Assembly: GCA_002118135.1 (NCBI GenBank)
Contig: BDIU01000574.1
Span: 1-18,244 of the forward strand
Direction of reading: 5' to 3'
Source of the DNA: Trebouxia sp. TZW2008
Lineage: Eukaryota > Chlorophyta > Trebouxiophyceae > Trebouxiales > Trebouxiaceae
DNA length: 18,244 nucleotides
The notes under the pieces are model-generated. The model searched no databases, was not told where the DNA came from, and worked only from the letters and a program-made list of their open reading frames with translations. This document shows, one piece after another, positions 1-10,500 of the stretch (positions are counted from its first letter, which is position 1; each line of letters opens with the position of its first letter). The position numbers and the translations under genes were made by a program.

Positions 1-268
1 AGGTTGACACGAGCTGCAGTACTAGAAGTATTAGACAGACGACTGATGCGTCTGTTGATAAGTTTGTCTGTAAACCATTGCAACGTGTCCAGCTGCTCTA
101 TTAATAATGAAGAAGCAAGCACAGCTGGGAAAAACTTTTGAAAGGTCACAAAGAAACGTGTTTTGGTGTCACACCTTCACTCTGCTTCAGGGCATGGGCT
201 CAGCATTGCTGGCTAGCTCGCGTCTCACTGGTGTCAGCAGGCTGAATACAGCTTTTCATACCTAGGCT

Positions 269-443
269 TAAGGTGGTAGTGATGTCACAGCACTAGCATC
301 TCCCTTCATTATAATCCTGGCATTTCTCGATGCTTTGTTGAGAACATCAAAGACAATAAGGTGTAGTAGTGTGTTAGTGGCGTTGCAGCACTAGCACCTC
401 TCCTTCATGTCCTAGCTATCCTGTTGACGAACGCCGAGACAAT
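269..443. repeat. old two-unit tandem duplication in the 3' flank
   Basis: Segments with GCAGCACTAGCA(T/C)CTC..CCTTCAT and GA(A/C)..AGACAAT(A/T) occur twice, about 90-100 bp apart. They are diverged. It could be an exon-edge array of the next gene, but no coding pattern is clear. Nothing else is recognised in 1-498. Confidence 0.6.
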
Positions 444-517
444 TTATTGCATGCTTATTTTAGTTTAGGTATGATTTGCATTGATTCATTGTTGATATTG
501 TCTGTTGACCCCCCTGT

Positions 518-610
518 TGTAACGAAAAGGGTGATGGCCGATATAACGCAGCTAATTGCAGAGCCCATATACGACTAGCGTTGAGCCCATATACGACTAG
601 CGTTGCTACA
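518..610 (-). repeat. TRIM 3' terminal repeat (minus orientation), with internal duplication
   Basis: 93 bp: the same 71-bp repeat plus a perfect 22-bp tandem duplication (561-582 repeated at 583-604). Confidence 0.85.
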
Positions 611-753
611 ATTCCCCCCCACTTAAGATCGCGCGTCCCCGAGCGACACACAACCTCACGGACCCGGCAAGGGCCACGCCCGTCATCACAGGACGCATCA
701 TGTAAGTCGGCAACCCGAACCTCGGAATGGGAGAGAACCCCCTCGTGTTGCGC

Positions 754-823
754 AGCGGAACGCAGGAATCGAACTCGCGACCTCAGCCTTTACTGAGGTC
801 CGAAGCGTTACCAGAACGACAAG
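754..823 (-). other. tRNA-like segment inside the TRIM
   Basis: On the minus strand this reads like a degenerate tRNA: a GGTAACGC D-arm-like part, a perfect 8-bp stem (GACCTCAG/CTGAGGTC) in the anticodon position with a six-base loop, and GAGTTCGATTCC, a perfect B-box-type T-loop. The acceptor stem and the T-stem do not pair fully, so it is not called a tRNA gene. Confidence 0.5.
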
Positions 824-842
824 TCCAGAATCCGAAACCAAT

Positions 843-913
843 TGTAACGAAAAGGGTGATGGCCGATGTAACGCAGCTAATTGCAGAGCCCATATACGAC
901 TAGCGTTGCTACA
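843..913 (-). repeat. TRIM 5' terminal repeat (minus orientation)
   Basis: A 71-bp repeat, TG...CA-bounded. It differs from the other terminal repeat by one substitution (near 543/868) and the 22-bp duplication there. Confidence 0.85.
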
Positions 914-1099
914 CCTTTTGGGTCCCAAGGACAGTAAAATTGATTACCCAGCGGGAGGGGTGTTTCAGGTTTTCCAGAAGTGGAGTAGACACTGATGATA
1001 CTGGGCTATATCGAGAACGGGAGTTGCCTTCGCGCTTCCTTGTCTGCAGGCTGCAGTTGAGGAGCGACAGCAAAGAGTTTGGGACAGGTTGCCTTATCA

Positions 1100-1830
1100 T
1101 CATGCAATGGATGTGAAGTCCGATAGGCTGCTGTCAAGTTATAAGGGAAAGCAGTGGGAACATAGTCCCATAGTGATTGCTGTGCATGGCAGTAACTTCT
1201 GCAGCTTTGTCAACAGTCAGCTTTCAAAAGTTGGCTTTCAAAACAGCCTGCAATGTCATCATGCATTGGACCCTCTCAAACTTTTGAAGCCAGCAAACGG
1301 GCCAGTTGCAACAGATGAGTCAGAAAGGCTGCTTGACGACAGCCTACAAGCAATAGCGGTGGGGAAGATAGTCCCATGACTGCTGTGCATGGCAGTAACT
1401 TCTGCAGCTTTGTCAACAGTCAGCTTTCAAAAGTTGGCTCTCAAAACAGCCTGCGATGTCATGATGCATTGGACCCTCTCAAATCTTTGAAGCCAGCAAA
1501 CGGGCCAGTTGCAACAGATGTGAAGTCCGGTAGGCTGCTTGACAATAGCCTAGAAGGGATAGTGGTGGGAGCGTGGTCTCCCAGTGACTTCTGCGCCATG
1601 GCAGTAACTTCTGCAGCTTTGACAACAATGGACTTCACAACAGCCTTTGATATCATCACGCATTGGACCCTCTCAGGCCTTTGAAACCAGCAAACAGGCC
1701 AGTCGCACCAGATGTGAAGTCTGATAGGCTGCTTGACGACAGCCTAGAAGGGAAAGCAGTGGGAACATAGTCTCCCAGGGACTGCTGTGCCATGGCAGTA
1801 ACTTCTGCAGCTTTGTCGCCTAGCAGTGAC
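1100..1830 (-). repeat. tandem copies of the last exon, continuing past the stop (4 units)
   Basis: The part encoding KAAEVTAMAQ to GFKxLRGSNA and the stop region recurs as units near 1658-1822 (coding), 1464-1620, 1263-1413 and 1101-1215, period about 200 bp. The second keeps an open frame with several substitutions; the third and fourth have lost bases and are frameshifted. They lie in the 3' UTR or flank. Confidence 0.93.
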
Positions 1831-1892
1831 CCAAAGGCCCCAAGCCGTTGGCTGGTGCCTGTTGTCCCAGCAGTGAACCTGCTCTGCAAGTT
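1656..1892 (-). CDS. COG1: COG1 exon 22 (C-terminus, stop)
   Basis: Encodes 78 residues, NLQSRFTAGTTGTSQRLGAF then GSLLGDKAAEVTAMAQQSLG to LRGSNA and TGA. The pattern resembles the plant C-terminus, where short Gly/Phe/Leu helices follow the PRFKYLP block. The acceptor GTGCATTGCAG|AACTTG is phase 0; TTGCAG|AGCAGG a few codons on would also fit. The 3' part is repeated three more times beyond the stop. Confidence 0.82.
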   Translation of the reverse strand, partial: NLQSRFTAGTTGTSQRLGAFGSLLGDKAAEVTAMAQQSLGDYVPTAFPSRLSSSSLSDFTSGATGLFAGFKGLRGSNA

Positions 1893-4800
1893 CTGCAATG
1901 CACAGGGTCAAGTTCACATTGCATGGTACACATGCGCTGTACACAAACCCGTTCAACATGGACTGGTAGGTTGTGCCAAGCAATGGAGGCATGTACATCA
2001 ATCGGTCAAATGATACATGTATGTTGGCATACGCCCATGACCCACCTCGAGTGTCATGAGCAGTGATCCATGCACAGTGTCAAATCTACATGCATCTAGG
2101 TCAATCACCGCACGTACAATGGCAGGCACTTGATGCCATACAAACCTAGCGCCTTTGCTAGCACGTGTGAATGTCATTACTATTGTGATTCTGCTATTGA
2201 TGACTCCCTCTAGCGTTGTGCCAGAGGCTGACTGCGCAGCTCTCTGCTGCTCAGCATTTTCATCAACAGATCAATCACCATATGTTCAAAGGCGTGTTTC
2301 TGATGACTCACCTCTAGCGTTGTGCCAGAGGCTGACTGTGCAGCTCTCTGCTGCTCAGCATTTTCATCAACAGACGAGTCACCATATGTACAAAGGGATG
2401 TTTCTGATGACTCACCTCTAGCGTTGTGCCAGAGGCTGACTGCGCAGCTTTCTGCTGCTCAGCAGTTTCATCAACAGATGAGTCACCATACGTACAACGG
2501 GATGTTTCTGATGACTCACCTCTAGCGTTGTGCCAGAAGCTGACTGCGCAGCTTTCTGCTGCTCAGCAGTTTCATCAACAGACGAGTCACCATATGTACG
2601 AAGGCATGTTTCTGATGACTCACCTCTAGCGTTGTGCCTGAGGCTGACTGCGCAGCTCTCTGCTGCTCAGCATTTGCGGCACTCATCGCCCGTCCGACAT
2701 TGATATGGGCAAACGAAAAGCTTCCAGTCTGATCCAGCAGGGCAGAGGGCTTCGCCAAAGCACCAGGGCTTGCTGGGACAAGCCCTTGGCTTGTGCCGGT
2801 TGACAGGAGGTTAGTAGTGGTGGGTTGGAGGCCATGCGGGGTAGAGGAGGTTACAGATGGTGTCGAGACTGGTAAGTAGGAGAAGCGGGGGGCGGTTGGG
2901 GCCATGCTCAGGATATTGGCCTCAAGAGAAGTTGCAGGTTTTGGTGTCACCTACACCAATTTGTAAAAGTCAACAGGGAGTTAGTGGCATCTGAATTGCA
3001 ACACTCAAGACACTGGTAAGTAGGAGAAAAAGGGAGCAGTCAGAGCCATGCTCAGGTGGTTTGCCTCGAGAGAAGTTGCAGGTTTTGGTGCCACCTACAC
3101 CAAATTGCACAAGTTGTTACACAGGGAGCAGCGTTGTCTACAAGACTCAGAGATTTGTAAGTATGAGGAGATATGGCAGGCAGTTGGAGCCATGCTGAGA
3201 TTGTTGGCCTCAGTACAAGCTCCATGCTTTGGTGTGACCTGCACCAAACTGCAACACTCAACAGAAGATAAGTGGTGTCAACCACGCTCAAAAGCAACAA
3301 TCAAAACAAACACCGGTGGACAGCACAGATGACCCATAGTTTGATGAGGATTTGCGTGGAGGTGGCTGAACATCTTGTGAAGTTAATCACACAAAAGCCA
3401 TCAAACCAGGTCATTGGCCTCGCATGTTGAAAGAGGTGTGCACTACCTGACTGGGCATGCGGCGAGTCTACATCTAGGCTCCAATCAGTGTGGCGGAGTG
3501 CTGATAGTAAATTGCTTCAATTGCCCACAAGTGCGGCTCACAAGTGGCACAGTGGCATGACAGAAGCTGCATGGCATTGCCTTCTCAACACAAGCATGTT
3601 TGCAAATTGGGCACAACAAACTTATTGCCCTGCCGCAAGCGGTACCTGGCTGTGCATGCGGCGAGTCTGCATCAAGGCTCCAAACAGTGTGGCAGAGCGC
3701 TGGTAGTAAGTTGCTTCACTTGCCCACAAGTAAGACTCCCTGAGTGTTCCAGTCAATGACGAAAGCTGTACAACATTGCCTTTCCATCAGAGGGCTAGAT
3801 TGCGCGGAACAACCCGTTTCCCTGTCACAAGCAATACCTGACTGTGCATGCGGCAAGTCTGCATCAAGGCTCCAAACAGTGTTGCAGAGCGCTGGTAGTA
3901 AGTTGCTTCATTTGACCATAGGTAAGGCTCATAGGTAGCCCAGTCAATGGGGTCTAGTTGACTGCTCAAGGAGCCCTCTAGACTCTGAAAAGCTCTCTGA
4001 CGCTCCTGAACTGCTGGGCTCTGTAGCTTGTCCTTGTTGCGCTGTGACCTGCTGCAAAAGAAGCAATCAATTTCAACGGTCCAGAGTCCGAGGCAAGAGT
4101 CAGTAGTCAATGGTTGGTGGCAAATGGTTGTCAGGTGACAACAGTTTGCTGCACTACTGGGCTCTGTAGCGAGCCCTTATTGTGCTGTATCCTGGTACAC
4201 AAGAAGCAGTTGGGCTTGGCAGCCAGAATTTGATGCAGCCTAGCTGGTTGCTCAGGGAGCCTTTCAAGCTGTCGTCAGACAATTTGAAGTGAGAGCGATC
4301 TTATGGAAGGGGTGGGGGTCTGGGCAGGGAAAGGCGTTGAGGGGCTTTCCTCCTGCCAGAGCAGTCTTCAAGAAGCTCACATTGACAACAACATCTCTAA
4401 GTAGTAATGTCAGAGGGTGTGGAGTGAGCCCCATCTTGTGGGCAGGGGACACAACAAATGCAGAACCCATCAGGGCATGAATACACTGTCGTCAGACACT
4501 GAGGGATGAAAGCCAGCTTGTCGGAGGGGTGGGAGGCTGGGCCAGGGGTGGGGTCATTGAGAGGCTTAGTCCCTGCCAAGGCATCTGTCAAGAAGTGCAC
4601 ATCAATCAGAACCACAACCAAGCAGGGTTGCCAGAGCATGTTCAACGCAAGTCACTTGATGGCTGAGTTGCTAGGCAGGTGCAAGATGCAGCAGCATGAC
4701 GTGAGCAGACATCCAAGGAGTGTCATGTAACACGGTACATTGAGAGCTACCTTGTGGGAGGGGTGGGGGCTTGGGCAGGGGTGGGGTCATTGAGGGGCTT

Positions 4801-7535
4801 GGCCCCTGCTAGAGCATCTGCCAGGAAGCGAACGTCAAATAGCAGCTGCAGCAAGCCTCTCTCTGACAAGCTGCTGCTCAGGCTACTGGAGCTCTGCAAC
4901 ACCTCACTGCAGCACATAGTAAACTAGGGTTTATGGTTAACTCAGGGCTGGACCAGACTCTAAGCCCTAGTCGGAGCTCATGAGCATTGCCTGTAAAATA
5001 CGCTGGCAGTCTGATGAGCACTGGAGCTGCGCTATCTGAGCGTCTATTCCAGCTTCAACTTTGACAAAAATTGTCAAGCATCAGGTGATTACGCTCGCAA
5101 AGAGCACCATTGCGCATGTTTGATAGAGATTGGCAGTTAGTGGCAGTTGCAAATTCAAAGTGACCAGAACACAGGTCAATGACAAAGCAGGAACTTGCCT
5201 GCAATACATTGTGAAGAGTGCGGGACATGCATAAAAAAACACGAATTACATATTGTGCAACAGGCTAGGTTTGAAAGCTGTCTTACTGCATACACATAAA
5301 GATTGTAACATTGGTAAATGTGCCACATGCCGGAGCAAAAGCTGGGAAAGTGTTGCACAAGCCCTGTCTCGCCAGACCAGCTTGTTTTATAACAAGATGT
5401 GATGGCACCTGAAAGCTTGCAAGACTGCATTGCTAAGCTGCCACTGCAGCAGCTGAACTGGAACAGCCCCAGTGGTATGGCCCCCGGCCCTGGCCACCTC
5501 TCGGCAGGCTGCCAGCAAGAAGAGCAAAGGGCCTGGAGACGGCGCTGCAGGCAGGCTGAATCTCATCTCACCCGCTCCCTCATCCATACTGTCCTCCTGC
5601 ATGCGTTCATTCCCGCAGTCTAATTTACCCTGTTCCATCTTCAGCAAGAAAACAGACAGAATTGCAGGTTTCAGAGTTTCGTAAAAGATATCCGAAGCCT
5701 TCTTGGTGTGTGAACTATGTGCAAGGCTGCAAGCAAGAAGAGGAAGGGACCAAGAGATGACACTAGAGGCAAGCTCCCTTGTCCATACTATCCTCCTGCA
5801 TGCATTTGTCTCTGCATCCTTAGTTTACCCTACTGTGTTTTGCATGAATTGCAATACGGTTCTGATATGATTACCGCTCTGTAATGCTATAATCTGTACA
5901 ATTGCACATGACTGTGTGATACTGTATCGTGCACTCTGTACTGTACTGACTACCAGCCATGCAATAGTCATACATAGACATGTAAGCAAGCGAAGAATCC
6001 TGCCCTAGGAACAGCTTTGCAAGGCTGTCTTGTAAGAGAGCACTCATATCAGACTGTTGTTGATCACTATGCCAATTGATGAGCTCTTACAGGTCAACAC
6101 TTGGTGTGCAACACACTGAAAGGGGAGACAAAACAGCTTAGGTATGACTGTTTCCTCCCAGGCTTGCAGGGCAGTCAGAGATGTCAGGGCTGCATCAGTC
6201 TGGAGGGCATCTTGCTTGACTGCATTATGTAACAAGCAGAGGACTGGAAGAGAGACAGCACCTGAGGTATAACTGTTTCCTCCCAGGCTTGCAGGTCGCT
6301 TGGGCAGGTGAGGGCTGCATCACCTATCAGCTTGCTTGCTTGGGCCCAGCATGTGATACGCAGAGTGTTGGAAACCAAAGCACAAGTGCAAGCATGACAT
6401 GAAATGGAAAAGTGGCGCTGCAGAAGAGAGACAGCACCTGCAGTATGACTGTTTCCTCCCAGGCTTGCAGGTCACTTGGGCAGGTGAGGGCTGCATCACC
6501 TATCAGCTTGCTTGCTTGGACCCAACATGTGACAGGCAGAGTATGGGAAATCAAAGCACAAGTGCAAGCATGACATGAAATGGAAAAAATGGCGCTGCAG
6601 AAGAGAGACAGCACCTGCAATATGACTGTTTCCTCCCAGCCTTGCAGAACAGTTGGAGAAGTGAGGGCTGCGTCAGTTTGTAGGGCAGCTTGCAACTCCA
6701 GGCACAAACCCTTGGCTGCCCAGCCCGCCCAAAGCTCATACCCTTTCATGGACACACTCCTGAACACAAATGAAAACCCAATACATCTCGCAACACACCT
6801 TCATGTCGGCGCTGCCCTGAACACCTCATTTTGTTTTGTGAACACAGGGGAAATTACGCATGACTGACAAATGCATGTTGTGTCAGACAACTTTATTGAC
6901 AAAGTTTCTGAACACCCATGAGTAGATTATACACAGGCAAAGACACGGCCCGTCGTGCAACAGTAAAGGCTTCACCTGTTGATCGCTGCATTGATGCATG
7001 GTTCAAACTGCTTGCTCACCATCACAAGCAAGCAGACTCTCAGCATGCACATCAGCAATGTTTGTCACAGCACAGCACAGCACAGCACAGCCCAGTGCAG
7101 CACAGCGCAGCGAACTCTAGTTATGCCACACCAGCTGGCGTTTTCACAGCACAGCAGGCTCTGAGTATGCTGCATCAGCTGTTGTTGCCACAACTGTTAG
7201 TATGCCACAGCAGCTGTTGTTTTCAAAACTGTTAATATGCTACAGCAGCTGCTGTCTTCACAGAAAAAATCTGCCGTGCTCTGAACATAACAGCTGATAT
7301 GGCTACTTTGTGCTCTGGAGCCAATAGCTGTGGCAAAGCGGACAGGATACCAACAGGAACAACAACAAATCAAAGCTGGCCTCCCGCCTGACAACTGGTC
7401 GCAGCTTGCAGAGCAGCAATCCAGGGCTGACTATATTCTCAGATGCCTAACAGCATAGACTTTTCTTTGCCTTGCTCTCACAGACTCCACACTTCAGCAC
7501 GGGCGCAAGGTGCAGGTGGACATTGTGCTGGCAAA

Positions 7536-7578
<43 letters not shown>

Positions 7579-10500
7579 GATGTGGTAAGGCTATTGCTGG
7601 TACTGCTATTGTGGATAATGTTGAGGATGGTGTTTATGCAGCTGTTGGCATTGTTGCAGCTGATGCCGTTGCTGCTACCACTGCTGGTCAATTCTGCTGG
7701 TAAAGCTGTTGCTGGTTGAGCTGCTGCTGCTGCTGATAAAGCTGTTGCTGCTGTCCACCTCCGCGCGTCAATTGCCTCTACTCACAGAGGTTCTCGACAT
7801 GACTGAAGGCATGGACTTTTCTTGTCTTCTCCTTTGCCCAACAACAACACATTTCAGCAGAGGTGCAAGGTGAAGGTGGACACAACGCATCACCGCACCT
7901 CAGCTGCTGTTGTAGATCATTCAACAGAGCGGCCGAAGGACTGGGCTTATCTGCTGTCCTTTGATCTTTGCTAGTCTGCCTGACTGCTGGGCCTGTGTAA
8001 GGCATGACACCGCCTGCAGAGCCCCCCCATGCTTTGGGGTTCCCCACGATGAGCCCCAGGGCTGGTGCCCTGCTGCCAAGGGCACCTGCCAGCCTGCCTG
8101 CAAGCACGTACTGACACTGATACAGCAACACAGATAATTGCATAGCTTGCAGCACTTTGACTGCTGTCTTTGCCAGTCTGCCTGGATGCTGGGCCTGTGT
8201 AAGGCATGACACCGCCTGCAGAGCCCCCCCATGCTTTGGGGTCCCCCATGATGGGCCCCAGGGCTGGTGCTCTACTGCCAAGGGCGCCTGCCAGCCTGCC
8301 TGCAGGCCAACATTGCTTTCAACTGTTGACCTCCTTGCTGCTACACATGACTGCTGCGCCGGTGCATGGTCGCAGTCCTGACCTCATTGCACCCTGCCAG
8401 GTAAGAGGGGGAGCCCATGAGAAGCCCAAAGGGCCAGACCAGCTCCGCAGCAGGCATTTGCTGACTTGCCGCCACACCACAAATTGACACATTATATGGC
8501 AGGAAAGAACGTCAAACAGCAGGACACGCTGCAAAGCCATGGACTGCACAGCTGCACTGGGACTTTCAACACAATCAAGCAGCAGTGCTGAGGGCAGGCA
8601 GCTAAGGTAGCATTAATGCACTGCTCAATGCAACAGCTAATGAGGCCATTCCCATACCTATCAACAGCGCTTGCTCAACAAGCTTAGTCCCCTCAATGTC
8701 CATGCCAGCCTGCCCAAGCTGCTGCAGCTGCTGCTCCAATTCCTCTGCCATGCCCCGCACGGCCGACGCGCATTGCTGCTGTATAAAACCCTGCAGCTGC
8801 TCAGCCCTGCCACTTGCCTTGCCCTCAATAGGTGATGGGTTTATGCCTGGCACACCAATGCTGCTGGCAGGGTCATGGTTCTGCAAGCACAGATGAGCTT
8901 CTTGAGTTTCAGATTGTGGACACCAGCATAAGGGACTATGTCTGGATGAAGCTCTGCGGCTCTGCTACCTGGGTGTGTGCTACCTGCCCTCTCTGGAAGA
9001 GACACATCATTGCCAGATAAGCCTGCAAGCTTTTGTCCTGCAAGCACAGAATAGTTTCCTGGGCACAGAAACAAGTCATGTCCCGCACAGTGTGAGTCAG
9101 CACCCTAAACGCAGCCCGTGCAACATGGCAACTCTGAGTGTCATGATATGCACCTGATCACGCAACCCCCCAACAACTGCTGGGAGCTGTCAGGGTTAAT
9201 CTAGCAGCAACCTTTTGTCTTTTGCTTCAGACAGACAGTACAGATCATGCACACAATGCAAACGTGATCATGTCCAATGAACAGTATCTGTTTATGTTTG
9301 CCCAGAAGCTGGTGGGGGCTGTCAGGGTTAGCCTAGCTGCAGCCTTGTTTCTGGGACCCAACATGAGCTCAGACAGACAGTGTAAATCATGAACACGACA
9401 CAGAATTGATCATGTCCAGCGTCATGGACAGTACCTACCAAATTTGCCAAACAACTGCTGGGAGCTGTCAGGCTTAGCCTAGCTGCAGCTTTTTGTCTTT
9501 GGGACTCAAGAGGGATCCAGACAGACAATGTGAATGATGTGCACAAGGCCAAATTGACCACGTCCAGTCCATGAACAGTACCTGATCATGCTTGCCCAGT
9601 AATTGCTGGGAGCTGTCAAGGGCTTCTTTGAGTTGAGTGTTGACTTGATGGCACACTCCTACCAGCAGTGCCCTCCAGCCCTGCTCCTCAGGGCTGTCCC
9701 CCTCTGCCCCGCCCTGAAAGGGCACACAAGCCCCTTCACATATCATCAGTCACTTGCGCCAGGGCCTGCTTCATTGAACCTTGAGGTTTGACATGGATCT
9801 TGAGAGTCAGAGCCAATGACACGCAAGTGAGTAAACACTTCAGTCGTCTAGGTTTCAAAGCATCTGAAGCGCTTGTAGATGTTTGGATCACACGTAGACA
9901 CAGATTGCTGTCAGAAGCAGAAGCTGCAGGAGCATGTGAGCTGAGTGAGAACGTGCTCACTTGTGACTTGTCAGCAACGGTTGAAGCTACCCCAGACCCA
10001 AGCTGCCTGTCCCTTTCAGCCCCCCAGAGACCTATCAAGGGGTGCTTAACAGCTGGGTTCTGACTGATGATGCAAGTGCAACTGCATGCTCTGTGTGAAG
10101 GTAGCTGTGCATCCATTGAGCTTCTGTACATACGTGTTCTGGTAGCCTGTCAACTCAGCAAGGCTGTAAGTACACAGCTTACCGTATTGGGTCGTAAGCG
10201 CTTCCTTAGACGGTAGCTATTGCTGTTGCCCCCAGCATGGCGGGAAATCACGCCCAGCTGTGTGGAGTTGGAGCCAAAGTCTGCTTGTTCTGGCCATTGG
10301 GGTGCAGAGTACCCCCCTGGGGCGGCAGGAGGGGTCTTTTGGGCTGCTTTGAGGCAAGCTTGTAAGGGGCTGTGGAAGCCTTGAGCTATACTGGTGAAGG
10401 ATGCTGTAATCATTTGCTGTGCTCTCTGCACAGGGTGTTATTCATTGTTATTGCTCTGTTACATGGGACATGCACGGAAAACTTGTAACCTGGTGAGGGG

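Larger units (their letters stand above)
518..913 (-). mobile_element. TRIM-like miniature LTR retroelement
   Basis: Two direct terminal repeats (518-610 and 843-913) begin TGTAACG and end GCTACA, flanking a 232-bp non-coding core. Read on the minus strand, a primer-binding-like site TGGTTTCGGATTCTGGAC starts 2 nt inside the first terminal repeat, and a purine tract AAGTGGGGGGGAAT directly abuts the second. TG...CA ends, PBS, PPT and a 5-bp target duplication (513-517 cctgt, 914-918 ccttt) define a terminal-repeat retrotransposon in miniature. No protein is encoded, so it would need enzymes from an autonomous element. Confidence 0.85.
499..934 (+). repeat. hairpin repeat end interrupted by the TRIM
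   Basis: The left half (TGTCTGTTGACCCCCCTGT, ending 517) and right half (tgggtccc...gacag, from 919) join into the same inverted repeat seen intact at 11246-11279. Confidence 0.65.

Noticed and set aside
754..823. A functional tRNA gene
   Set aside because: B-box and an anticodon-like stem are present, but the anticodon loop is six bases and the acceptor and T-stems do not pair fully. It lies inside a TRIM.
2155..2629. CRISPR-like or protein-repeat reading of the 104-bp array on the plus strand
   Set aside because: Units are head-to-tail copies with no repeat/spacer alternation, and they match the exon 21 end and donor on the minus strand. The genome is eukaryotic.
7340..7445. A possible exon reading QPWIAALQAATSCQ
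   Set aside because: It fitted the phase after exon 16, but it lacks a good donor, and 6615-6759 gives a much better continuation with a clean acceptor.
7443..7719. Plus- and minus-strand ORFs with poly-Ala, poly-Leu or poly-Ser runs
   Set aside because: Frames through the CTG/CAG tract inside COG1 intron 16, with no flanking protein pattern.
8300..8560. Minus-strand ORF with VVWRQVSKCLLRSWSGPLGF as a COG1 exon
   Set aside because: Exons 15 and 16 join in phase without it, giving the continuous plant-like GRLAGALGS segment.
9788..10063. Plus-strand ORF of 91 codons
   Set aside because: Lies antisense within intron 13, with no recognisable motif and no splice context of its own.
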